From Clostridia bacterium (lineage in GTDB: Bacteria > Bacillota > Peptococcia > DRI-13 > SM3-B62): a DNA stretch of 64,000 nt. The notes under the pieces were generated by a model, which did not search any database, had not been told where the DNA came from, and was given only the letters and a program-made list of their open reading frames with translations. Location of the stretch: assembly GCA_018432615.1 (NCBI GenBank), contig JAHDSQ010000001.1:94459-158458 (forward strand), given 5' to 3'. Of this stretch, positions 54,773 to 60,290 are shown in pieces. Within the stretch, counting starts at the first letter, position 1, and every line of letters starts with the position of its first letter. A program made the translations under genes and the position numbers.

Positions 54773-55422
54773 CTCTTAATCTCTAACGCTTTCCCCATTA
54801 CTTTTATTTTTAATGACTCCCCGCCCGCATAAATCTTAACGGGGTATGCCGTGTTTGACGGTTGCAGGACGATGGTGGAGTCTTTTCTGTAAATGCGAAA
54901 TAGTTTCCCCGTATCATTATCCACCGAAACCAGAGCGATTTCACCGTTTTTGACTTGGGTGGTCTCTTTGATTAAACACAAATCGCCGGGTATAATATGG
55001 TCATTTTTCATAGAATCATCCCGAATTCTTAGCCAATAATATTTATCGTTTAGAAGGTTGTCGCCGCACACACACTCACGGTCAGAGCAGTATTCATGGG
55101 AAAAAATCTTTTGGCCGGGTCGGATATCTGACAATACGGGAAGTGTGCGGTATATCGTTTTTGTTTCGTCGTTTGTACTATTTTCAGAAAACTCCTCCTC
55201 CGTAAAAACCCGAGGGCAGATATCTTCCGTATAGCCTAAGAGATAGTCGGTTGTAACGTTGAAGAATAAAGCAAATTTTTTGAGCATTTCATAATCAGGG
55301 GATCTTTTCCCGGATTCATATAGAGAAATAGTTGATTCGGCAAGGTTGAAATGTGAACCGAGTTGGGATTGTGTAAGGCCTTTTTCCTGTCTTAATGCTC
55401 GAAGTCTTTCACCCAATTGCAT
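54763..55422 (-). CDS. XRE-family repressor with S24 (LexA/CI-like) peptidase domain
   Basis: A 219-residue regulator. An N-terminal helix-turn-helix (LTQSQLGSHFNLAESTISLYESGKRSP, residues 16-42) is joined to a C-terminal S24 fold with the likely catalytic Ser137 in IRDDSMKNDHIIPGD and Lys173 in DTGKLFRIYRK. Such proteins self-cleave or dissociate on a signal. The hinge has cysteines at 69, 112, 117 and 119; the Cys119-Gly120 pair is a candidate cleavage site but could equally be part of a metal or redox site. The ATG at 55422 follows AAAGGCGGTAGG. A perfect palindrome lies in its promoter, so autoregulation is likely. No phage genes are adjacent. Whether it controls SOS, stress or mobile DNA is unknown. 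Confidence 0.82.
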   Translation of the reverse strand: MQLGERLRALRQEKGLTQSQLGSHFNLAESTISLYESGKRSPDYEMLKKFALFFNVTTDYLLGYTEDICPRVFTEEEFSENSTNDETKTIYRTLPVLSDIRPGQKIFSHEYCSDRECVCGDNLLNDKYYWLRIRDDSMKNDHIIPGDLCLIKETTQVKNGEIALVSVDNDTGKLFRIYRKDSTIVLQPSNTAYPVKIYAGGESLKIKVMGKALEIKRKL

Positions 55423-55447
55423 AAAAAACCTACCGCCTTTCAACTAT

Positions 55448-55476
55448 ATTATATCCTTTATAAACTATAAAGGATA
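55448..55476 (-). promoter_or_regulatory. Repressor promoter with palindromic operator
   Basis: Perfect inverted repeat TATCCTTTATA / TATAAAGGATA with a three-base centre (55452-55476). On the minus strand a consensus TATAAT (-10) occupies 55448-55453, so the palindrome fills the region from the -10 back to the -35. This is a likely binding site for the adjacent repressor. Confidence 0.72.
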
Positions 55477-55515
55477 GCCGAGGAGTCTTTGCGATGCGAA
55501 AATAGCAGATAAACC

Positions 55516-55545
55516 TTGACACAACGCAAAGAACTGAGTTAGAAT
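55516..55545 (+). promoter_or_regulatory. Plus-strand promoter facing the 3' end of a minus-strand gene
   Basis: TTGACA (55516-55521), 18-base spacer, TAGAAT (55540-55545). No plus-strand gene follows; transcription would run antisense to the NMT1-like gene. Confidence 0.45.
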
Positions 55546-55602
55546 AAAATATATAATATTGTTAATAAAAGAGAATATTACAGTAAAAAGGTATTGAATT
55601 GT

Positions 55603-56610
55603 CTATTCCGGAAAGCTTTCAAGGGGTATTTTTCTTACAGGTATTTTTTCGTTTATTTCTTTTCCTTTCAGTAAAATATCTTGTAGGTTGGTTAATTCCT
55701 TGGTGGTGAGGCAGGAACTTGAGGGCCAGCAGTTAGTGCTCTTGCATCGGCTGACAGCCTTTAGCAGCACATTGGATTGCAAACCGGGAAAATGTTCTTG
55801 CACGCTAAGAGCGATTTCTTCCGGAAACAGTTCTTTTGTCCGTTCTATTCCCAGGCGGTATGCCTCGACGAATTTTTGACAAGCTGTCCGATGTGCAGAC
55901 AAAAATTCGGAAGTTGTTAGGAAAACGTTTGTTGGCAGGGGGGTGTCGGCAAGTTCCAAGGAGGCCACGATATGCCCGATATTGTTGCTTTCTGCCAGTG
56001 AAGCCAGGGGCTCGGAAAGTACTATATACTGGCCGGTTCCGGCTTGAAAAGAGCCCAGCATCATTTCCGGGGGCAGGTTATTGATGATATGAACGTCGAT
56101 AAAGGGACGCAGGTTATGTTGTCTGAGGATGTGTTCGAAAACTATTTGCGGCAGTTCACCATTCTTGTGACCGATGACGACCTTCCCTTTCAAATCAATC
56201 CAATCAAACGGCTTGTCGTTTTTTCTGGCTAGGAGAAAGCAGTCGTTGGCATTTGAAGCGGGAGCGATTATTACCAATTCTTCAGTTTTGTCTTGCTGAA
56301 GGTGGAAGAAGACTATTTCAGGCCCTGTTAGGATGATGTCTGTTTCGCCCGCCAAGAGTGTGTTATATGCATCCCACTGTGATGAACAGGTGTTGACGGA
56401 CACTTCCAGTCCGTAAGACGCAAAGACGTTTTTTTCCAGAGCGACATAAAAGGGAAGAAAAACTGTGGAATGGGAAACGAGGGAGACATTTAATTGTTGG
56501 CCAGGAGTAGCTTCTTCAGTAGGTGTCTCGCTTTTGATATTTATGATTAATATTGCAGAGATGATTGATAGAATCAGGAGGATAAAAAGGACGATGGATT
56601 TTTTTCGCAA
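55603..56610 (-). CDS. NMT1/THI5-like ABC transporter substrate-binding protein
   Basis: A 335-residue membrane-anchored or exported binding protein. Residues 5-25 form one hydrophobic helix (IVLFILLILSIISAILIINI) without a lipobox cysteine. The rest shows the SsuA/THI5-like pattern: VSHSTVFLPFYVALEKNVFASYGLEVSVNTC, NTLLAGETDIILTGPE, LKGKVVIGHKNGELPQIVFEHIL and FLSAHRTACQKFVEAYRLGIER. The family binds sulfonates, pyrimidine precursors and other small organics. It starts with TTG behind AAGGAGG. No permease or ATPase gene is adjacent, so its transport partner must be elsewhere or it acts as a sensor. Two close cysteines near the C-terminus (CKSTNC) are unusual. Confidence 0.75.
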   Translation of the reverse strand: MRKKSIVLFILLILSIISAILIINIKSETPTEEATPGQQLNVSLVSHSTVFLPFYVALEKNVFASYGLEVSVNTCSSQWDAYNTLLAGETDIILTGPEIVFFHLQQDKTEELVIIAPASNANDCFLLARKNDKPFDWIDLKGKVVIGHKNGELPQIVFEHILRQHNLRPFIDVHIINNLPPEMMLGSFQAGTGQYIVLSEPLASLAESNNIGHIVASLELADTPLPTNVFLTTSEFLSAHRTACQKFVEAYRLGIERTKELFPEEIALSVQEHFPGLQSNVLLKAVSRCKSTNCWPSSSCLTTKELTNLQDILLKGKEINEKIPVRKIPLESFPE

Positions 56611-56679
56611 AACGGTATTTCCTCCTTAAATGGGATAGGTGGTGATTATTTATATTCACAAGTAAGGAGGAATATTATT

Positions 56680-56724
56680 GTGAAACATATGTTAAACTCA
56701 GAAATACCTGGACATAGTCTGTAG
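56680..56724 (+). CDS. Possible 14-residue leader peptide
   Basis: A GTG with a perfect AAGGAGG nine bases upstream opens a 14-codon frame (begins MKHMLNSE) ending in TAG, 39 bases before the small HTH gene. No homology is claimed; the ribosome site is the only evidence that it is translated. Confidence 0.35.
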   Translation: MKHMLNSEIPGHSL

Positions 56725-56763
56725 TTTGGCGTGATAACACAACTTTGCATGGAGGTGGATTTT

Positions 56764-56973
56764 TTGTCAATCAGGGAAGAGATTAAATCAATGATTGTCA
56801 AATCGGGATGGACAATGAGTGCTGTGATAAAGGTAATAAACGAAAAAGAATCTCGGCATGATACGCTCCAAAATCTGAGCAACAAGTTAACTCGCGGTAC
56901 TATCCAGTACAGGGACGTAAAAAAGATTGCAGAAGTGATTGGTTATAGAATTGAGTGGGTAAAAATAGAATGA
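56764..56973 (+). CDS. Small helix-turn-helix-like protein
   Basis: A 69-residue protein of unknown function. A TTG start at 56764 lies five bases after GGAGGTGG; the longer reading from 56731 would include that ribosome site. The pattern IKSMIVKSGWTMSAVIKVINEK...LQNLSNKLTRGTIQYRDVKKIAEVIGYRIEWV fits a minimal Cro-like fold, with LSNKLTRG as the likely recognition helix, so DNA binding is plausible. The family is not recognised with certainty. Confidence 0.6.
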   Translation: MSIREEIKSMIVKSGWTMSAVIKVINEKESRHDTLQNLSNKLTRGTIQYRDVKKIAEVIGYRIEWVKIE

Positions 56974-57092
56974 AACGGGAGAGTTGATTTGCAATTCGGG
57001 GTTCGTACATAAAACGTTCATAAAATACTGATGCCTGCATAAAATATAGCAACAAGATAATTCAATATTTGTTATTGGTTGGAGGAATCCCT

Positions 57093-57530
57093 TTGAAGGA
57101 GCGGGTGCGGCAGCGTGAGCATACAAGAACTAAACGCAGATTAGTAGCAGGAAAGGCAATTTTAGTCGGTTGTATCGCAACTTTGGCAGTCTGGCTTCTT
57201 GCGGCGCTGTTGGCAGCACTTTGGGTTTATTTTAAGGGTACGGGTACGTACTTGTTTAGCACTTATATTTACCTTTTAGGAGTAGTTGGAGTTTTTGCCG
57301 GTGGTCTGGCCGCGGGTCTTCTAGCGGACAAAAGCGGTTGGACCAGCGGTGCAGCAGTCGGATTGCTGCTTGGCATAGTAGGGGTAGGGGTCGGCTTAGA
57401 GGTTATACCCCAAGCATATACCTTATTGGAGGGAGTTCGTTGTGTTCTGGTGTGGTCTTTGTGGGGTTTGAGCGGGGGCTATCTCGGACTTAATATAAAG
57501 GCTGTTTTGAAGAGAAGAAAGGAATCATAA
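57093..57530 (+). CDS. TIGR04086-like small membrane protein
   Basis: A 145-residue protein with a basic N-terminus (MKERVRQREHTRTKRR) and four hydrophobic helices (AILVGCIATLAVWLLAALLAALWVY, YIYLLGVVGVFAGGLAAGLLA, GAAVGLLLGIVGVGVGLEVI, VLVWSLWGLSGGYLGL). The glycine-rich helices and length resemble the TIGR04086 family of Firmicutes membrane proteins, which has no known function. The TTG start at 57093 follows GGAGG. Confidence 0.65.
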   Translation: MKERVRQREHTRTKRRLVAGKAILVGCIATLAVWLLAALLAALWVYFKGTGTYLFSTYIYLLGVVGVFAGGLAAGLLADKSGWTSGAAVGLLLGIVGVGVGLEVIPQAYTLLEGVRCVLVWSLWGLSGGYLGLNIKAVLKRRKES

Positions 57531-57568
57531 CATTAGCGAGTTTGCAAAATTAATATGGGACTATATAG

Positions 57569-57639
57569 AAAGAGATTACCCTTCTATTGGTAGGATAGTT
57601 ATTAAAAACCAATCATGCCGAGGAAGGAATAATCTCTTT
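57569..57639 (+). terminator. Long interrupted stem-loop
   Basis: AAAGAGATTA/TAATCTCTTT (outer ten pairs), CCTTC/GAAGG and ATTGGT/ACCAAT stack into one 71-base stem with small internal loops, followed by ATTGTTTTG. It may end the upstream membrane-protein transcript, or be a small structured RNA or mobile palindromic element. Confidence 0.55.
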
Positions 57640-57669
57640 ATTGTTTTGTATAAAAAAGTATGAGTGGAG

Positions 57670-57705
57670 CCTCTGTCTTGGTCGATCATGGTCACAGACA
57701 GGAGG
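57670..57705 (+). promoter_or_regulatory. Hairpin masking the toxin Shine-Dalgarno site
   Basis: CCTCTGTC (57670-57677) can pair with GACAGGAGG (57697-57705) with one bulged G, burying the ribosome site of the small peptide gene, a common translation lock in type I toxin mRNAs. Confidence 0.6.
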
Positions 57706-57714
57706 TGATGCCCC

Positions 57715-57789
57715 GTGGAAAACTCAACATTGGTAAACCTTCTAATACTCATCGTAATGATCGTGGCTTTAGCTCAAAAAAAGAATTAG
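57715..57789 (+). CDS. Putative type I toxin, 24-residue hydrophobic peptide
   Basis: GTG start behind a strong GGAGGTGAT, encoding 24 residues: a polar N-terminus (MENST), a single hydrophobic helix (LVNLLILIVMIVALA) and a lysine-rich tail (QKKN). This is the architecture of small membrane-acting type I toxins of Firmicutes. Supporting context: the ribosome site is sequestered by a hairpin, and an antisense RNA with consensus-like promoter and its own terminator overlaps the 3' end of the gene. No homology search was possible. An alternative 35-codon frame from ATG 57708 starts too close to the ribosome site and has no such features. Confidence 0.62.
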   Translation: MENSTLVNLLILIVMIVALAQKKN

Positions 57790-57810
57790 AACTGTGCTGT
57801 CACACAGTCC
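57776..57810 (-). terminator. Terminator of the antisense RNA
   Basis: Minus-strand stem GGACTGTG/CACAGTTC (one G-U pair) with a six-base loop, then TAATTCTTTTTTT. Confidence 0.68.
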
Positions 57811-57907
57811 TATAGGGTGATGAAAACCTTATTAGCGGCTGTGACCGGCCAAGAGGGGACAGCCACTCATTAAGGGACCTTCGGTGTTCACCGCACCGGA
57901 GGTTTCC
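57776..57907 (-). ncRNA. Putative antisense RNA antitoxin
   Basis: On the minus strand, TTGATA and CATAAT spaced by 17 bases predict a start near 57907. The RNA would run leftward about 130 bases and end at a hairpin (57789-57810) followed by a T-rich run that finishes inside the last codons of the small peptide gene. It is fully complementary to the 3' part of the toxin transcript, as in txpA/RatA-type pairs. Confidence 0.58.
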
Positions 57908-57912
57908 ATTTA
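57874..57912 (+). terminator. Putative terminator of the toxin mRNA
   Basis: Plus-strand stem ACCTTCGGT/ACCGGAGGT (one G-U pair), extendable by G-U and G-C pairs, followed by TTTCCATTTAT. It covers the start of the antisense RNA. Confidence 0.5.
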
Positions 57913-57913
57913 T

Positions 57914-57942
57914 ATTATGCATAAAACAAAAAAAAATATCAA
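57914..57942 (-). promoter_or_regulatory. Promoter of the antisense RNA
   Basis: Minus-strand TTGATA (57937-57942), exactly 17 bases, CATAAT (57914-57919). Confidence 0.62.
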
Positions 57943-58101
57943 GATTTTTTCCCTTAGAAGATTATGCCAGATTAAATCGTACGAAATATAGACAACAATA
58001 ACACAAAAAATATGAAAATAAGGGCTAATATAAAGAGATAAAAGAACTAAAACGTTGCGGGATATCGCGTGAAGTGATATACTGTTTTCGGAGGTGGTTT
58101 T

Positions 58102-58878
58102 ATGAAACCGATAGATTCAAGGGACACAAGGGAAGGTATCGTGGTAACTGCGAGCGAGCTGAAAAAAAACTTTGGGAAGTATTTGAATTGCGTTAGAAAG
58201 CAACATGATGTGGTCATAACAAAAAACGGCAGAAAAATTGCAAGGCTAACACCCTATGTAACAGATATAGAACAGTATTTTACAGTAAGAGAGAATGCCT
58301 TGGATTACCAATATGGCGGGAAAAAGGTATCCTATGAAGAGTTTATGGTGATTAACGAAAATAGTAAGCTAAGAATGGAATTGATCAACGGTGAAATCTA
58401 CTTGTTAGATTCGCCGAATATTATACATCAAGAAATCCTGGGAAGAATCTATCTCATGTATAACGAATACTTCAAGGATAAAAAATGCAGGGTATTTTTT
58501 GCGCCTTTTGATGTGCACTTAAAGAAAAAGGAAATGAAAGCACCGGACGTTGTGCAACCCGATATTTTAGTGGTTTGTGATCTTGAAGGCAACGTCGCGG
58601 AAAAAGGTCGTTATATGGGTACTCCGGATTTGGTCGTCGAAATCTTGTCGGACACTACCCGAAGCAAGGATATGATAGATAAACTGAATTCATACATGCT
58701 GTCAGAAGTAAAGGAATATTGGATTATTGATCCGAAACAGGAGAATATAATCGTGTACGTTTACGATAATCATGAAGTTGAAAGAATCAGGACCTTTGAA
58801 AAAGGAGATATTACTCAGTCCTTTGTATTTGAAGGACTAGCGGTAAATGTCCAAGAACTCTTTGAGGATTTGCTATGA
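58102..58878 (+). CDS. Phd-like antitoxin domain fused to Uma2 family nuclease-like domain
   Basis: A 258-residue two-part protein. The first 55 residues (GIVVTASELKKNFGKYLNCVRKQHDVVITKNGRKIARLTPY) match the DNA-binding domain of Phd/YefM type II antitoxins. The rest is a Uma2 (DUF820) domain of the PD-(D/E)xK superfamily, with KLRMELINGEIYLL, VQPDILVVCD, TPDLVVEILSDTTRSKDMIDKLNSYMLSEVKEYWIIDP. The putative catalytic acids (Glu in the MELINGE strand, Asp in QPDILVV, Glu in VVEILS) are kept. GGAGGTGG precedes the ATG. No separate toxin gene follows. Uma2 proteins are abundant in cyanobacteria and some Firmicutes but poorly understood; the fusion suggests a self-regulated element. Confidence 0.82.
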   Translation: MKPIDSRDTREGIVVTASELKKNFGKYLNCVRKQHDVVITKNGRKIARLTPYVTDIEQYFTVRENALDYQYGGKKVSYEEFMVINENSKLRMELINGEIYLLDSPNIIHQEILGRIYLMYNEYFKDKKCRVFFAPFDVHLKKKEMKAPDVVQPDILVVCDLEGNVAEKGRYMGTPDLVVEILSDTTRSKDMIDKLNSYMLSEVKEYWIIDPKQENIIVYVYDNHEVERIRTFEKGDITQSFVFEGLAVNVQELFEDLL

Positions 58879-58928
58879 GCCTGGGTACCTGATAATACCT
58901 TGGGTTTATAATTGTATGAGGAACTTAG

Positions 58929-58958
58929 TTGGACAACTACATTCTTACATGCTATAAT
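58929..58958 (+). promoter_or_regulatory. Promoter of the ECF transporter leader
   Basis: TTGGAC (58929-58934), 18-base spacer, perfect TATAAT (58953-58958). The predicted start, about 58965, coincides with the first base of the hairpin below. Confidence 0.65.
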
Positions 58959-58964
58959 ATTTGC

Positions 58965-59022
58965 AATACCACGAAGGTATTTGCTTTCTTGAAAGAAAGC
59001 GCAGGCCTCGTGGTATTTTTTT
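58965..59022 (+). ncRNA. Structured leader RNA with terminator (candidate riboswitch or attenuator)
   Basis: Outer stem AATACCACGA/TCGTGGTATT (ten perfect pairs) closes an internal loop (AGGTATTT on one side, GCAGGCC on the other) and an inner hairpin GCTTTC/GAAAGC, and is followed by seven T. A promoter ends just upstream and the ECF transporter gene begins 74 bases downstream. It does not match a riboswitch class I can name. A plain terminator of the Uma2 gene is the simpler alternative. Confidence 0.5.
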
Positions 59023-59095
59023 GTGCGAACGGGGTTCTGACTGTGTTTAAGATTAACGCAGGTCAAGAATTCAGAATAAGGATGGTTGATGAGAA

Positions 59096-59641
59096 GTGAA
59101 AAAACAAGAAGTGAGAAAATTGGTTTTAGCCGGTTTGTTTCTGGCGCTGTGTTTGGTACTTCCGTTTTTGACGGGTCAACTCAAGGAACTTGGGAATGCC
59201 CTTTCGCCGATGCATATTCCGGTCTTGCTTTGCGGCTTTATTTGCGGGTGGCGGTATGGTTTGGCAGTAGGGTTTATAGCACCGCTGCTTCGCTTTTTGC
59301 TGTTTGGGATGCCCCCCATTTTTCCCATTGGAATTTCCATGGCCTTTGAACTGGCCGCTTATGGCCTTTTATCGGGGTTGCTTTACAATCTACTTCCCAA
59401 AAAGACGAGCAATATCTATGTGACACTGATTATCTCGATGCTCTTTGGCCGTATCATCTGGGGTATTACCAGAGTAATAATACTGGGGGTAGCCGGTATC
59501 GAATTTACCTGGGCCATGTTTATCACCGCGGCCTTTATTAAATCTGTTCCCGGTATTATAATCCACATCATTTTAATACCTCTTATAGTGATTGCCCTGC
59601 AAAAAGCAAACCTTATAGAGAACAGGAAAGAGTCTTGCTGA
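59096..59641 (+). CDS. ECF transporter S component
   Basis: A 181-residue integral membrane protein with about five to six helices. It has the ECF S-component pattern: KLVLAGLFLALCLVLPFLTG, LSPMHIPVLLCGFICGWRYGLAVGFIAPLLRFLLFGMPP, and MAFELAAYGLLSGLLYNLLPK. These capture a vitamin-like substrate and work with a shared energising module (EcfA, EcfA', EcfT) not present here. The PMHIPVLLCGF core resembles proteins annotated as pantothenate-type (PanT), but the substrate is unproven. GTG start; ribosome site is weak (GGATGG). Confidence 0.82.
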   Translation: MKKQEVRKLVLAGLFLALCLVLPFLTGQLKELGNALSPMHIPVLLCGFICGWRYGLAVGFIAPLLRFLLFGMPPIFPIGISMAFELAAYGLLSGLLYNLLPKKTSNIYVTLIISMLFGRIIWGITRVIILGVAGIEFTWAMFITAAFIKSVPGIIIHIILIPLIVIALQKANLIENRKESC

Positions 59642-59665
59642 AAAGGATTTAGCCGGAGGTGTGTC

Positions 59666-60250
59666 ATGCCGAAACATGAGAAGTATAATCCTTTATTTTC
59701 CGCTATCGAAAGGCTAGCAACGGAAAAAGAAACCGTAAACATAGCAATCGACGGGAAATGCGGCGCAGGTAAAACCACCTTTGCCGCGTATCTTGCTGCT
59801 ATTTATGAATGCAATATCATACATCTGGACGACTTTTTCCTGCCGTCGGCTTTGCGTACGGAGGAAAGACTTGCGGTTCTGGGGGGGAATGTACATTACG
59901 AAAGATTCAAGGATGAGGTGGGGCCGAGCTTGAAAAACGGGGGGCCAATAACATACCGAGTTTTTGATTGCGCGATGATGGATTACAACGGTATCGTTAC
60001 CTTATCCCTCAAGCCTATCAATATTGTCGAAGGCTCTTACAGCCTTCATCCTGAAATAATTTCACTCTATGACCTCAAGGTGTTTATGACAGTTTCCGAG
60101 GAGGAACAGAAAAAAAGGCTTCTAGAAAGAAGTAAGGGAAAAAGCAAGGAAAAGGGAGGATACCAGCTTTACCTCGATAAATGGATACCCTTGGAGAATC
60201 GTTACTTTGAGGCGTATAGGATCCCCCAAAACTGCGATTATGTCTTCTGA
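59666..60250 (+). CDS. Uridine kinase-like P-loop kinase
   Basis: A 194-residue cytoplasmic kinase. Walker A is GKCGAGKTT; LDDFFLP after the second strand and NIVEGSYSLHPEI are typical of the uridine kinase/phosphoribulokinase fold, with a lid segment KKRLLERSKGKSKEKGG. It could phosphorylate a nucleoside or a vitamin-like molecule. It follows the ECF S component by 24 bases with GGAGGTG upstream, suggesting that transport and trapping of one substrate are coupled. Confidence 0.8.
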   Translation: MPKHEKYNPLFSAIERLATEKETVNIAIDGKCGAGKTTFAAYLAAIYECNIIHLDDFFLPSALRTEERLAVLGGNVHYERFKDEVGPSLKNGGPITYRVFDCAMMDYNGIVTLSLKPINIVEGSYSLHPEIISLYDLKVFMTVSEEEQKKRLLERSKGKSKEKGGYQLYLDKWIPLENRYFEAYRIPQNCDYVF

Positions 60251-60255
60251 ATGAA

Positions 60256-60281
60256 AAAGGCCGGCTCGAAAGCCGGCCTTT
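60256..60281. terminator. Bidirectional terminator
   Basis: Perfect 11-bp stem AAAGGCCGGCT/AGCCGGCCTTT with a CGAA tetraloop, T-rich on the plus side and A/T-rich on the minus side, between the kinase gene and the converging cell wall gene. Confidence 0.92.
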
Positions 60282-60290
60282 GATTTTTAC

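Noticed and set aside
57708..57815. Alternative 35-codon frame (begins MPRGKLNIG) overlapping the toxin peptide.
   Set aside because: Its ATG lies only two to three bases from the ribosome site and the product is a basic peptide without recognisable features; the GTG frame has ideal spacing and a membrane helix.
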